In this document: piece by piece, positions 51,819 through 61,590 of the stretch
Numbering within the stretch: the first letter of the stretch is position 1
Layout of the letters: each line of letters begins with the position of its first letter
NCBI GenBank assembly: GCA_965657575.1
Contig: CBFHOK010000003.1
Span: 1-64,000, forward strand
DNA: 64,000 nucleotides
From: CAJXVY01 sp965657575
GTDB lineage: Bacteria; Actinomycetota; Actinomycetes; Actinomycetales; Microbacteriaceae
Direction: 5' to 3'
Translations under genes and position numbers: made by a program
Notes under the pieces: model-generated
Told to the model about the DNA's origin: nothing
Seen by the model: only the letters and a program-made list of their open reading frames with translations
The model's database searches: none

Positions 51819-53171
51819 TTACTTCTTTCCAGCCTTTGCTGCGTTGGAGGCAAAGAATTCTCTAGGAGCTCTAACCGCTTCCAGAGATACTACATCGCGA
51901 CGCAATAAGAAGTTCCATACCCAGCCCGAGATAACCCTGATCTTGCGCTCAAGCATTGGCATTGCCAATCCGTGATAACCGCGGTGAGCAAGCCAAGCCA
52001 GTGGTCCGGCCAATGAGAATCTTCCAACCTGCAAAACGCCCTGGCCAATTCCAAGTCCCGCAACCGCACCTAAAGTGGCCCACTTATACTGCGTTGGACC
52101 GTCTCCTCGAACAACTGCGGTGAGGTTTTTTGCAACCTTCTTGCCTTGTCTAACGGCGTGCTGAGCGTTTGGAACGCAGAATCCACCGACTCCACCACCA
52201 CTCAAGTCTGGAACTCTGGAGACATCTCCTGCTGTCCACGCACCTTCAAAAACATGACCCTGGTCGTCGGTCACCTGCAGGGTCGCATCGGCAATAACTC
52301 TTCCACGCTCGTCAATTGGTAAATCACTGAACTTTGCAACCGGCGAGGCTGCAACACCAGCAGTCCAAATAACAATGTCGCTTTCAAATTCCTCTTCGCT
52401 TGAGAGTCTGACGACACCCTTTTCGCAACCCAACAACTGGGTGTTTAGGTGAACGGTGACACCGGCCTTTGTTAGCCAGTCAATAACCCACTCTCCACGC
52501 TTTTCGCTTACCTCTGGCATTACTCGACCCATCGCCTCAACCAGGTGGAACTGGACGTCTTCCCATGCAATCTCTGGGTAATAACGAAGAAGGTAGGTGG
52601 CTGCTGATCGCAATTCTGCAACTGTTTCAATTCCTGCAAAGCCACCTCCAACGACAACAAAAGTCAGCAACCTGTCGCGCTCGGGACCTGCTTGCAGCGC
52701 AGCCGCGCGGTCAAAGTTTGCAAACATCTTGTTGCGGACCTCAACGGCCTCCTCAACGTTTTTCATTCCAATCGCCACGTTTGCAACACCTGGGATTGGG
52801 AAGGTTCTGGAAATAGCACCGGCAGTTACCACAACATGGTCGTATTCGACCGTGTAAGGCTTTGCTCCATCAACGCTGACGGTTGCCTTCTTGGTCTTGT
52901 GGCTAATCTTTGTAACCCTGCCTGTGATTAGCTTGGTCTTTTTGAGGTGCCTTCTATGAGAGACAACTGTGTGACGAGGCTCGATCGAACCGGCTGCCAC
53001 CTCTGGCAAAAAGGGCTGGTATGTCATATATGGAAGTGGATCGATCATGGTGACATCAATCTCGCCCTTGCGGGTCATCTTCTCCAACCACTTCGCAGCG
53101 TAAAAACCTGCGTAGCCACCTCCGATAATCAAAATGCGAGGAGTTTTGTTCTCAAGTGTTTTTTCAGCCAT
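51819..53171 (-). CDS. ndh: Type II NADH dehydrogenase / NAD(P)-FAD oxidoreductase
   Basis: A 450-residue peripheral membrane flavoprotein passing electrons from NADH to quinone without proton pumping. The FAD site is LIIGGGYAGFYAAKWLEKM, with the NADH site VVVGGGFAGIETVAELRS near 165 and AWTAGDVSRVPD plus CVPNAQHAVRQGKKVAKNL near the C-terminus. The C-terminal hydrophobic/amphipathic helices suggest membrane attachment. It ends just before the atypical tRNA gene, same strand. Confidence 0.93.
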   Translation of the reverse strand: MAEKTLENKTPRILIIGGGYAGFYAAKWLEKMTRKGEIDVTMIDPLPYMTYQPFLPEVAAGSIEPRHTVVSHRRHLKKTKLITGRVTKISHKTKKATVSVDGAKPYTVEYDHVVVTAGAISRTFPIPGVANVAIGMKNVEEAVEVRNKMFANFDRAAALQAGPERDRLLTFVVVGGGFAGIETVAELRSAATYLLRYYPEIAWEDVQFHLVEAMGRVMPEVSEKRGEWVIDWLTKAGVTVHLNTQLLGCEKGVVRLSSEEEFESDIVIWTAGVAASPVAKFSDLPIDERGRVIADATLQVTDDQGHVFEGAWTAGDVSRVPDLSGGGVGGFCVPNAQHAVRQGKKVAKNLTAVVRGDGPTQYKWATLGAVAGLGIGQGVLQVGRFSLAGPLAWLAHRGYHGLAMPMLERKIRVISGWVWNFLLRRDVVSLEAVRAPREFFASNAAKAGKK

Positions 53172-53231
53172 GTTTTCGTTTCGTTAGGTTTTGGTGCTTG
53201 GGGCAGACCTCTTCGGCTACAAGCCTATAGA

Positions 53232-53732
53232 TTAGCGGATTGGATTGCCTTTTGGGATATCACACTGACATTTTTCAATCTTCCACTCACTGTTTTCTAC
53301 TGCCAGGTCTCCTATTGGGTTGACACCGGGTCCAACTGCTAGCGAATGAGCCGCCAATGCATGCAGGCATTTGACTCTCGCTGGCATTCCTCCGGCAGAG
53401 ATATCTTTCAGTTCATCCACAACTTCAATCTCTTCTCGTTGCGAAAGATAACTCTCATGGGCTTTTGCATAGCTAGAGGCCATTTCCTCATCTTCCAAAA
53501 GGTCTGCCCACTGAGCCATCAACCCAACGCTTTCAAGTCTTGACATACTTGCGGTTGCCAACGGGTGGGTGAGGTAATAAAGCGTTGGGAAAGGAGTGCC
53601 ATCCTCCAACCTTGGTTTTGTTTTGACCACCACCGGATTGCCACAAACACACCTAGCACTCACCTCAAGCATTGATCTCGCGGGTCTTCCCAACTGCTCA
53701 GAGACAATCAGCAGATCCTCAACGCTTATCAT
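53232..53732 (-). CDS. DUF501 protein
   Basis: A 166-residue actinobacterial protein of unknown function, usually found between the septum-formation protein and ppx or ndh. The core includes CVCGNPVVVKTKPRLEDGTP, PTLYYLTHPLATASMSRLES and GMPARVKCLHALAAHSLAVG, with conserved Cys and His that could bind a metal. Its start overlaps the divIC stop by ATGA, suggesting co-translation. Confidence 0.88.
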   Translation of the reverse strand: MISVEDLLIVSEQLGRPARSMLEVSARCVCGNPVVVKTKPRLEDGTPFPTLYYLTHPLATASMSRLESVGLMAQWADLLEDEEMASSYAKAHESYLSQREEIEVVDELKDISAGGMPARVKCLHALAAHSLAVGPGVNPIGDLAVENSEWKIEKCQCDIPKGNPIR

Positions 53733-54247
53733 TCAATCTCTCGCAAACTGATCTGATTTTGCTCTTCCTCCGGAACATCCAGCGCTGCCCTGAAGATTGA
53801 CTCAAGACTTGACTGCACCCAATCTTTTTCAGCGGCAATCACCCCTTGACTAATAACGTCGCTCTCACGCTGCTCGGCCAACAGCTGCCCCAATGTCCCA
53901 CTCTCACTGCTGAAATCAATTCCTTCGGCATCCATAACCAGATAGCTAACCTCGCCAGGCAGCACGTAATAAAGTCTCTCTCTGGCCTGCGAGCGAATAT
54001 AAGCGGGGTCTTGCCAGCGATCACGCTCTGACTGCATGTCCTCCAGTGCCTGCTTTGATAACTCAATTGACTGCTCGACTTCAGCAATCTCAGCTCGCTG
54101 TCTTAGAAGCAACTGGATATCGGGGGCGAGGGTAATCACGCCAAAAGTCACCACCAGCAAAAAAAGCGCAATCGAACCACTCAGGTGGAGATTTTGAAAC
54201 CACCAGGAGGTTTCGTTTACTTTGACTGGAACTTTTTGCTCTGGCAT
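53729..54247 (-). CDS. divIC: DivIC/FtsB-type septum formation initiator
   Basis: A 172-residue bitopic division protein: one helix at about 23-46 (SGSIALFLLVVTFGVITLAP) followed by a coiled coil (QLLLRQRAEIAEVEQSIELS) and the conserved SERDRWQDPAYIRSQARERL with YYVLPGEVSYLVMD. It would join FtsL and FtsQ in the divisome. It is encoded between eno and DUF501, the standard actinobacterial place. Confidence 0.9.
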   Translation of the reverse strand: MPEQKVPVKVNETSWWFQNLHLSGSIALFLLVVTFGVITLAPDIQLLLRQRAEIAEVEQSIELSKQALEDMQSERDRWQDPAYIRSQARERLYYVLPGEVSYLVMDAEGIDFSSESGTLGQLLAEQRESDVISQGVIAAEKDWVQSSLESIFRAALDVPEEEQNQISLREIE

Positions 54248-54291
54248 ATAAATTCGAATTCTAAATCTGGAAGCCCAGATTTAGCTTTTGA

Positions 54292-55560
54292 CTAGCCGCG
54301 AGGAAAAGCACTCTTTCCCGCATAAACTGCAGCATCAGCCAATTCCTCTTCAATACGAAGTAGACGATTGTATTTCGCAACTCGCTCGCTTCGCGCGGGA
54401 GCACCTGTTTTGATCTGTCCTGAATTGGTAGCAACTGCAAGATCAGCAATGAAGGTGTCCTCAGTCTCACCACTGCGGTGAGAGATGATTGAGCTCATAC
54501 CGTGACGGTGAGCAAGCTCAACCGCATCCAAAGTTTCAGTCAGGGTTCCAATCTGGTTTACCTTCACCAAGATGCTGTTTCCAGCTTTTTGGTCAATTCC
54601 TGTTTGCAGCCTCTTCGGATTTGTCACGTATAAATCATCACCCACCAGCTGAACTTTCTCGCCAAGGGCAGCGGTCAGCTCAGTCCAACCAGCCCAGTCT
54701 TCCTCGGCTAGCGGGTCTTCAATAGAGACCAATGGGTAATCATTAGCCAAGGAAGCGTAATACTCGGCCATCTCTGAGGCGGTCCTTGCCTTGCCTTCAA
54801 AGTTGTATTTTCCGTTTTCATAAAACTCGGTTGAGGCAACATCCAGTGCGAGTGCAACATCTTCGCCTGGCTTATAACCACTAGCGGTAATCGCCTCCAG
54901 GATGATATCCAGGGCTGCTCGGTTGTTTTCTAGCTCCGGCGCAAAACCACCCTCATCACCAAGGCCTGTTGAAAGACCTTTTGAGTTCAGAAGTTTTTTC
55001 AGGTTGTGATAGACCTCAGCACCCATCTGCAATGCGTGGCGGAAAGACTCTGCCCCTACTGGAGCAATCATGAATTCTTGGATATCGACACCGGTATCAG
55101 CATGCGCTCCACCATTGATGATGTTCATCAATGGAACTGGCAATACGTGCGCATTTGGTCCGCCCAGGTATTTATAAAGTGGCAAATCGCAACTTTCAGC
55201 GGCGGCTCTTGCGGTAGCGAGTGAAACACCAAGGATTGCATTTGCACCCAAGCGTGATTTGTTCTCGGTGCCATCAATTTCAATCATTGCTGAGTCAACC
55301 AAGCGCTGGTCAACTGCATCAAAATCAACTAAACGCTCATCAAGCTCATCAACTGCCTCAACAGCTTTGGTGACACCCTTGCCCAGGTAGCGATCTCCAC
55401 CATCACGGGACTCGTGAGCCTCGAAGGCTCCGGTTGAAGCTCCTGAGGGAACTGCCGCCCTTCCAAAACTTCCATCATCCAGAGCAATCTCAACCTCAAT
55501 GGTTGGGTTTCCTCTACTGTCTAGTATTTCTCTTGCGCCAATGGCTTCGATCAGGGACAA
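54292..55560 (-). CDS. eno: Enolase
   Basis: A 422-residue glycolytic enzyme (2-phosphoglycerate to PEP), from TTG with AAGGAG 6 bases upstream. IGAREILDSRGNPTIEVEI, VPSGASTGAFEAHESRDGG, NIINGGAHADTGVDIQEFMI and the signature ILVKVNQIGTLTETL with ISHRSGETEDTFIADLAVA are all present; the catalytic Glu, Lys and metal residues appear intact. Full length. Confidence 0.97.
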   Translation of the reverse strand: MSLIEAIGAREILDSRGNPTIEVEIALDDGSFGRAAVPSGASTGAFEAHESRDGGDRYLGKGVTKAVEAVDELDERLVDFDAVDQRLVDSAMIEIDGTENKSRLGANAILGVSLATARAAAESCDLPLYKYLGGPNAHVLPVPLMNIINGGAHADTGVDIQEFMIAPVGAESFRHALQMGAEVYHNLKKLLNSKGLSTGLGDEGGFAPELENNRAALDIILEAITASGYKPGEDVALALDVASTEFYENGKYNFEGKARTASEMAEYYASLANDYPLVSIEDPLAEEDWAGWTELTAALGEKVQLVGDDLYVTNPKRLQTGIDQKAGNSILVKVNQIGTLTETLDAVELAHRHGMSSIISHRSGETEDTFIADLAVATNSGQIKTGAPARSERVAKYNRLLRIEEELADAAVYAGKSAFPRG

Positions 55561-55625
55561 ACTAACTCCTTATTGCGGGGAAAGGACGTGGGGCTACATA
55601 GCGCTTCAAAGCATAGCAATAGCAT

Positions 55626-56792
55626 CTAACCAAGAGGCTTAATCTCGAGGGTTTTGAATGTTTGTGCAGCTTCAATCACTGCAAAGTTACCAAATCCCTG
55701 CTCTGACATGCTCTCCAATAAGGCCTTCATGTTCTTAACTCGACGCTCAATCCGAACCACGTAACCTGCCTCAATAGCTTCTGACTGCATCTTCAAAGCG
55801 CTCTCGATATCGTCATATATCAGTACCAGCGACGGCTTTGATTCAAAGTTTTTGCTAACAAGCTCAACAACTCTTTCAAATCCAAGTGAGATACCGACCG
55901 CAGGAACGTCTCTGCCTAGCCAGCGACCGACCATTCCGTCATATCTACCGCCACCACCAATTGACTGACCACTTCCAGGGTGCTCAATTTCAAACACTGC
56001 TCCGGTGTAATAACCCATACCCCTGACCAAAGTCTTATCAAATTTGATTCTCGGGTTTGAAAGATCAAACTCTGATAGCTCTGCAGGGACCGCTGATTCA
56101 TCGCTGAGCCAGTCAGTCACCCGAGTAGCTAATGCTTCATCGTATTTCTCCGCAAGCTCTTTCCTGACGCCTGTGATTGCAATCTTGTCTAATTTGTCAA
56201 CGGTTATCAAAACCCCGGCTGGGTCACTGACACCTAGCTCATTCATGACTCGGTTTAGATAGCCTCGGTGATTGAGTCTGATAACTGCATCGCTAAGCCC
56301 AAGGCGGTCTAAAGCTTCTAGTGATGCCGAGAGTAATTCGAGTTCTGCATCGGTGGACGCATCGCCCAAGATGTCGATATCACACTGATTGAACTGTCGA
56401 TATCGACCCTTTTGAGGCCTTTCCGCTCTGAAAACAGGGCCTGTTTGCAAGGCTTTGAAAACCTTTGGAAGCTGTGCTTGGTTGGTTGCATAAAACCTGG
56501 TCAAAGGAACCGTTAGGTCATATCGCAATCCCAAATCAGCGAGGTCTTTGCCTGATTCAATTGCCCGTTCTAGTTCTTCACCACGCTTCAAAACCTGAAA
56601 GGCAAGTTTTTCATTATCCCCACCCTGACCGCTGAGCAGTCTTTCGAGATTCTCCATCGCTGGGGTCTCAATCGATTGAAACCCCCTTGAGTTATAAACA
56701 TCCAGAATCTCCGACAGAACCTTTTCGCGTCTGAGCTTCTCCTGAGGGAGAAAATCACGCATTCCCCTGGGGGATGAAATCTGTTTGGCCAT
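55626..56792 (-). CDS. hisS: Histidyl-tRNA synthetase
   Basis: ATG at 56792 gives 388 residues; an in-frame start at 56822 would overlap mazG and lacks a site. Class II synthetase: motif 1 around PRGMRDFLPQEKLRREKVLS, motif 2 RAERPQKGRYRQFNQCDIDI, His-specific GMGYYTGAVFEIEH and motif 3 GISLGFERVVEL. A shortened anticodon-binding domain ends in IKPLG. Length is a little below the 410-430 residues usual for HisRS. Confidence 0.93.
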   Translation of the reverse strand: MAKQISSPRGMRDFLPQEKLRREKVLSEILDVYNSRGFQSIETPAMENLERLLSGQGGDNEKLAFQVLKRGEELERAIESGKDLADLGLRYDLTVPLTRFYATNQAQLPKVFKALQTGPVFRAERPQKGRYRQFNQCDIDILGDASTDAELELLSASLEALDRLGLSDAVIRLNHRGYLNRVMNELGVSDPAGVLITVDKLDKIAITGVRKELAEKYDEALATRVTDWLSDESAVPAELSEFDLSNPRIKFDKTLVRGMGYYTGAVFEIEHPGSGQSIGGGGRYDGMVGRWLGRDVPAVGISLGFERVVELVSKNFESKPSLVLIYDDIESALKMQSEAIEAGYVVRIERRVKNMKALLESMSEQGFGNFAVIEAAQTFKTLEIKPLG

Positions 56793-56818
56793 TTTGTTAG
56801 TTTCCCATAAAACTGCGC

Positions 56819-57520
56819 TCAATCATCGGTGACCTTACCGATAACACCTGCATCCAGCTGATCATCGATCTCAGCCTGTCTGATTTCAACCTGCAATTCT
56901 CTGGTTGCTTCTCTAAGCGCTCGCTCAGCATCCAAACCCGCGGTTCTGGCAGAGCTGACAATTGCCAAAAGCAACTTTCCAAGATCCTCTTCGGTTTCCA
57001 TTGGAATTGCTGGCTCGTCACCTTTTTCCAATATCCCTGCCTTTTCAGCCTTACTCATCACCTTGCTGGCCAGAGCCAAAGCCGGCATTGACTGCGGAAC
57101 TCCATCCAAGACACTCGTTCGCTCAGGCTTTTCACGCTTTTTGTGTTCATCCCAGTTCTGCATGACGTCATCACCGGTGGTAGCGGCGTATTTATCCTGC
57201 TGTTCTTGGTCTCCAAAAACATGCGGGTGGCGAGAGATCATTTTCTCTGTCATTTTTTTGGCAACGTCCTGAATATCGAATGGTTCACCCAATGATCCAG
57301 TTGCTGCAATGTCTGAGTGAAAAACCACCTGATATAAAACATCACCCAATTCTTCGATGACCTCATCCCTAGAGCCTGCCTCAATAGCCTCAATCAGTTC
57401 ATGGGTCTCTTCGAGTAAATACTGGATAAGTGATCTGTGAGTTTGTTCGGCATCCCATGGACATCCGCCAGGAGCACGCAGCAGGTGGGCGGTATCAATC
57501 AGTTTTTCCAACTCATTCAT
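56819..57520 (-). CDS. mazG: Nucleoside triphosphate pyrophosphohydrolase MazG
   Basis: A 233-residue NTP pyrophosphatase that removes abnormal dNTPs. The N-terminal core has CPWDAEQTHRSLIQYLLEET and HELIEAIEAGSRDEVIEELG followed by DVLYQVVFHSDIA, giving the metal-binding EExxE/ExxD residues. The second, weaker MazG half is shortened (YAATTGDDVMQNWDEHKKRE, NAFLE-like region lost). The start overlaps the mfd stop by 4 bases. Confidence 0.92.
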   Translation of the reverse strand: MNELEKLIDTAHLLRAPGGCPWDAEQTHRSLIQYLLEETHELIEAIEAGSRDEVIEELGDVLYQVVFHSDIAATGSLGEPFDIQDVAKKMTEKMISRHPHVFGDQEQQDKYAATTGDDVMQNWDEHKKREKPERTSVLDGVPQSMPALALASKVMSKAEKAGILEKGDEPAIPMETEEDLGKLLLAIVSSARTAGLDAERALREATRELQVEIRQAEIDDQLDAGVIGKVTDD

Positions 57521-60500
57521 TGCAAGTCCTCCAAAAACTTCTTCACCCAGTCAATCACCTCATTATCAGTTGCCAGTGAGACTGGCTTATCCAGTGTCAA
57601 CATCTTTGCTGACTGCAAGTACCTAACACCTGTGTGATTATGAGAAAGCCCCACCAGCTGCGCATCAGTAAGTTCAATCGGCTGCATCCGCAACTTATCG
57701 CCAAGCATGTTCAGATCTTTCAGGCCCAAGCGGTTAGCAATCTGTCTTAGCTCAGTGACCCTGAAAAGTGTTTGCAGTTCAGCAGGCGCTTTGCCATAGC
57801 GGTCTTCCAGCTCCTCCAATATTTCACTCAAACGCTCAGGGGTTGACTCAGAACCACCCGCAGCACTGAGTTTGTGATAGGCCTCTAATCTCAATCGATC
57901 ACTGTCCAGATAGCTGTTTGGGATATGGGCACTAACTGGAATTTCCAGATTTAGCTCCGCTGGGGTTTCAATCTTTTTGCCCTTGAACTCATCAACCGCC
58001 TCGCCAATCATTCGCAGGTAGAGATCAAAACCAACCCCTGCGATGTGACCACTTTGTTCACCCCCCAGCAGGTTTCCCGCTCCACGGATTTCTAGATCTT
58101 TCATCGCCACCTGGAAACCACTCCCCAGCTCGTTATTGGTGGCGATGGTTGCTAAGCGGTCATGTGCGGTTTCTGTCAGTGGTTTTGATGGGTCATAGAA
58201 AAAATATGCATAAGCTCGCTCCCGGGACCTGCCAACCCGGCCTCTGATTTGATGCAGCTGGCTGAGTCCGTAGTTCTCAGCTCGATCCACAATCAAGGTA
58301 TTTGCATTTGGTATGTCAATACCGGTTTCGATGATCGTGGTGGAGACTAGGACATCAAATTTTCGCTCCCAGAAATCCACCACCACCTGCTCCAGTTGAG
58401 CTTCTGGTAATTTTCCGTGAGCAACGCCCACTCTTGCTTCTGGAACAAGCCTTGCAATTTCATTGGCAACTGCGTCAATTGAGCTAACTCTGTTGTGGAC
58501 ATAGAAGACCTGGCCCTCGCGAATCAATTCTCGTCTAACCGCCGCTGCCAATTGCTGTTCTGAGTATCCTCCAACATAGGTCAAAATTGGCTGTCGCTGC
58601 TCTGGAGGGGTGGCAAGGGTGCTCATCTCGCGGATGCCAGTAACCGCCATTTCCAATGTCCTTGGAATCGGTGTCGCACTCATCGACAAAACATCAACGT
58701 TTGCCCTGAGGCTCTTCAGCTTCTCTTTGTGTTCTACCCCGAAGCGCTGCTCCTCGTCAATGATTATCAGGCCCAGGTTTCTAAACTTGATGCCATCACC
58801 CAGCAAACGATGCGTTCCGATCACCAGGTCAACTGCCCCGGTTTGCAATCCAGCTAAGGTTTGTTTGACATCGCTTGAAGACTGAAACCTTGATAACGCC
58901 TCAATGTTTACAGGAAACCCCTTGAAGCGGTCTCTGAAGGTTTCCATGTGCTGCCTAACAAGCAGTGTCGTTGGGCAAAGAATTGCAACCTGTTTACCAT
59001 CTTGGATTGCTTTGAAGGCAGCCCTGAGCGCAACCTCGGTTTTACCAAAACCAACATCTCCCGCAAGCAATCTGTCCATCGGCCTTGGGCTTTCCATATC
59101 CCGCTTGACCTCTTCGATGGTTTTCAGCTGGTCGCTGGTTTCAACATAGGGAAAAGCCTCTTCCAGCTCATGTTGCCAGGGGGTATCGGGGCCGAAGGCG
59201 TAACCTTCAGCCTTTGATCTCTCTGCATAAAGCTTTACTAAATCGATTGCAATCTGTCTGACTGCTTTTCTGGCATTGCCTTTCGCCTTCGCCCAGTCAC
59301 TGCCACCCATTTTTGACAGCACCGGCGCTTCTCCGCCGACATACCTAGTCACTAGATCTAGCTGATCCACCGGAACAAACAGCGTGTCAGCTGGGTAGCC
59401 TTTCTTAGGTGGGGCATATTCGATCAACAAATACTCTCGGCTGAGCTTTCCTCCCCTGCCAACCTTCCGCTGGACTAATTCTTTGAACTGTCCAACACCG
59501 TGAACCACGTGAACCACGTAGTCCCCTGTTTTTAGCTCCAGCGGGTCAACTTGGGGGCCACGTCTAGAGGCAAGTTTTCTCTTGCTTGGGGCTATGTAGG
59601 TTGAATTTCTGCCCAGGTATTCTCGATCGGTGATGATCGCTAACTTGCTAGCTGGTGCAACCAGTCCTTTTTGTAAGTTTGCCTGAATGACAAAAGAGCC
59701 GGGCACATTTGAGAGATTTTCAACAAACGCAGCTCCGCTGAGTTCCGCTATTCGCTCAGCGGTTCCATGGCCAGTTGCGGTAAAAATAACCGAATACCCT
59801 TGGGTTTTTAGATCATCTATCCATGAATTCAGATCATCATCCAGACCAGAAAAACTTGGCAGGTCATAGACCTCGATATCAGCCCCCTGCTGATCTCCAA
59901 AGACTTCAAAAAACCTAATTGGGTGATTGGTTTTGGAAAGCTTTTCTAAAAATTCCTGCCAGCCATAAAACCCACCCGAACTAAGATCAATTGGGGCCTG
60001 AGCACCACTTATGGCAGCATCCCAGGCGGCGTGCAAAAACTCTTCGTTGGTCTTTTTCAAATCCTCCGCGCGGGTTCTTATTCGCTCACGAGACAGGATT
60101 ATGTGCTCGGAGCTATCGGGAATGAATTCGAATACCGGCACCATCGCAGTTGTCAATACAGGTGCCAGTGACTCCATGCCGGCAACTGGGATGGCATTGG
60201 CGATTTTTTCTAACATCTCCCCCAGGTTTGGAAACTCTGCCGCCATCTCTCTTGCTCTAGAGGCAACCTCTGGGGTGATTAGCAGCTCTCTTGCCGGATA
60301 GAGCATGAAGCTATCCAGCTTGGTTGGCGTGGAGCGCTGATCGGCCACCGAGAACTCCCTGATCTCTTCAACCTCGTCTCCGAAGAACTCAAGTCTCAGT
60401 GGGTGATCACTTGTAACTGGAAAGACATCAACGATTCCACCCCTAATTGCAAACTCTCCACGTTGGCTAACCATGTCAACCCGTTCGTAGCCCAGCTCAA

Positions 60501-60990
60501 TGAGTTTTAGTGGTAGCTCAGCCAAGGAGTATTCGTGGCTGGATTTGATTTCTAAGGCAGGGTGCTCTGCCAATTGAGCATGCACCGGTTGCAACGCAGC
60601 CCTAACGCTCATGATTACAAACACCGGGTGCTTAGCGGGAGCTTTCTTTAGTTCAATAAGTCTTGATATTGCCTTTAGTCGCTTGCCCACTGTTTCAGAG
60701 GAGGGCGATAGTCGCTCATGCGGAAGTGTTTCCCAACTTGGAAATTCAATCAGCTCATAATCGCTGTCATACTCCGCCAAAAAACTTATTAGCTCCTCAG
60801 CCTCACGACCGGTTGCCGTAATTACGACAAACGGACTTTTGGTTCCGGCCAGCCTTGGCATATCAGCTACCAGAAATGGGTGTGATCCAATTGATGCGAT
60901 CACCGAAGAAGAGTTGTGTTTGACCGAGGCTTCGAATTTTGAGTAGGGGTAACCCTCTGAGATTTTTTCTCCTAGGGGCTTCAAGCTCAC
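57517..60990 (-). CDS. mfd: Transcription-repair coupling factor Mfd
   Basis: A 1157-residue SF2 translocase that removes stalled RNA polymerase and recruits UvrA. From GTG: UvrB-like N-terminal region (about 30-400), RNA-polymerase-interacting domain (LKTGDYVVHVVHGVGQFKEL, near 500), then helicase motifs GDVGFGKTEVALRAAFKA, CPTTLLVRQH, IIDEEQRFGVEHKEKLKSL, SMSATPIPRTLEMA and QIRGRVGRSRERAYAYFF, ending with a TRCF domain. All main parts are present. Downstream mazG is translationally coupled. Confidence 0.96.
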   Translation of the reverse strand: MSLKPLGEKISEGYPYSKFEASVKHNSSSVIASIGSHPFLVADMPRLAGTKSPFVVITATGREAEELISFLAEYDSDYELIEFPSWETLPHERLSPSSETVGKRLKAISRLIELKKAPAKHPVFVIMSVRAALQPVHAQLAEHPALEIKSSHEYSLAELPLKLIELGYERVDMVSQRGEFAIRGGIVDVFPVTSDHPLRLEFFGDEVEEIREFSVADQRSTPTKLDSFMLYPARELLITPEVASRAREMAAEFPNLGEMLEKIANAIPVAGMESLAPVLTTAMVPVFEFIPDSSEHIILSRERIRTRAEDLKKTNEEFLHAAWDAAISGAQAPIDLSSGGFYGWQEFLEKLSKTNHPIRFFEVFGDQQGADIEVYDLPSFSGLDDDLNSWIDDLKTQGYSVIFTATGHGTAERIAELSGAAFVENLSNVPGSFVIQANLQKGLVAPASKLAIITDREYLGRNSTYIAPSKRKLASRRGPQVDPLELKTGDYVVHVVHGVGQFKELVQRKVGRGGKLSREYLLIEYAPPKKGYPADTLFVPVDQLDLVTRYVGGEAPVLSKMGGSDWAKAKGNARKAVRQIAIDLVKLYAERSKAEGYAFGPDTPWQHELEEAFPYVETSDQLKTIEEVKRDMESPRPMDRLLAGDVGFGKTEVALRAAFKAIQDGKQVAILCPTTLLVRQHMETFRDRFKGFPVNIEALSRFQSSSDVKQTLAGLQTGAVDLVIGTHRLLGDGIKFRNLGLIIIDEEQRFGVEHKEKLKSLRANVDVLSMSATPIPRTLEMAVTGIREMSTLATPPEQRQPILTYVGGYSEQQLAAAVRRELIREGQVFYVHNRVSSIDAVANEIARLVPEARVGVAHGKLPEAQLEQVVVDFWERKFDVLVSTTIIETGIDIPNANTLIVDRAENYGLSQLHQIRGRVGRSRERAYAYFFYDPSKPLTETAHDRLATIATNNELGSGFQVAMKDLEIRGAGNLLGGEQSGHIAGVGFDLYLRMIGEAVDEFKGKKIETPAELNLEIPVSAHIPNSYLDSDRLRLEAYHKLSAAGGSESTPERLSEILEELEDRYGKAPAELQTLFRVTELRQIANRLGLKDLNMLGDKLRMQPIELTDAQLVGLSHNHTGVRYLQSAKMLTLDKPVSLATDNEVIDWVKKFLEDLQ

Positions 60991-60999
60991 CCCAGAATC

Positions 61000-61590
61000 T
61001 TACTCTTTCGGCGAGTGCAGTTTTTGCATTGTCGCCTGAATGCCATCAGCAATCACCGATTCAACCGCATCTGCAGCCAGTGAGATATTCAACTGCAAGT
61101 CTTTTTTCTCTGTTGTCGAGAAATCTTTCAAAACATATTCCGCGGTTGGCATTTGTCCAGGAGGTCTGCCAATCCCAAATCGGAGTCTGTGAAAATCGGG
61201 GTTTGTGGCACTGATTATGTCCCTAAGACCGTTGTGGCCCGCATGCCCACCACCGGTTTTTAGCTTCAGCACCCCGTAATCCAAATCCAGCTCATCGTGA
61301 ATCACCAACAGGTTTTCAGTGGTCAAATCGAAGTATTTCAACAGTGAACTAACAGGGCCTCCGGAGCGATTCATAAAGCTCGAAGGCTTTGCCAAGACCA
61401 CCTTTTGGCCAGCAATGGTTTTTGAAACGATGCTGGAATTGGTCCGGTGAGATTTGAACTTCTCACCGGCCAATTCATCCAACACCAATTGACCGATGTT
61501 ATGTCGGTTGTTTTCATATTTGGTCCCGGGGTTTCCCAACCCCACGACCAGCCATGAATTACTCGTCTTCTGAAGTCTCTTCAGCAGCAC
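61000..61590 (-). CDS. pth: Peptidyl-tRNA hydrolase
   Basis: A 196-residue esterase that recycles peptidyl-tRNA. The core starts SWLVVGLGNPGTKYENNRHN with the catalytic His, then GGPVSSLLKYF, HDELDLDYGVLKLKTGGGHAG (Asp and His) and FHRLRFGIGRPPG. There is no in-frame ATG near the core; GTG at 61590, preceded by GGAGAG with 6-base spacing, is the best start and lies inside rplY, overlapping it by 32 bases. This gives a short extra N-terminus of about 13 residues. Confidence 0.92.
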   Translation of the reverse strand: MLLKRLQKTSNSWLVVGLGNPGTKYENNRHNIGQLVLDELAGEKFKSHRTNSSIVSKTIAGQKVVLAKPSSFMNRSGGPVSSLLKYFDLTTENLLVIHDELDLDYGVLKLKTGGGHAGHNGLRDIISATNPDFHRLRFGIGRPPGQMPTAEYVLKDFSTTEKKDLQLNISLAADAVESVIADGIQATMQKLHSPKE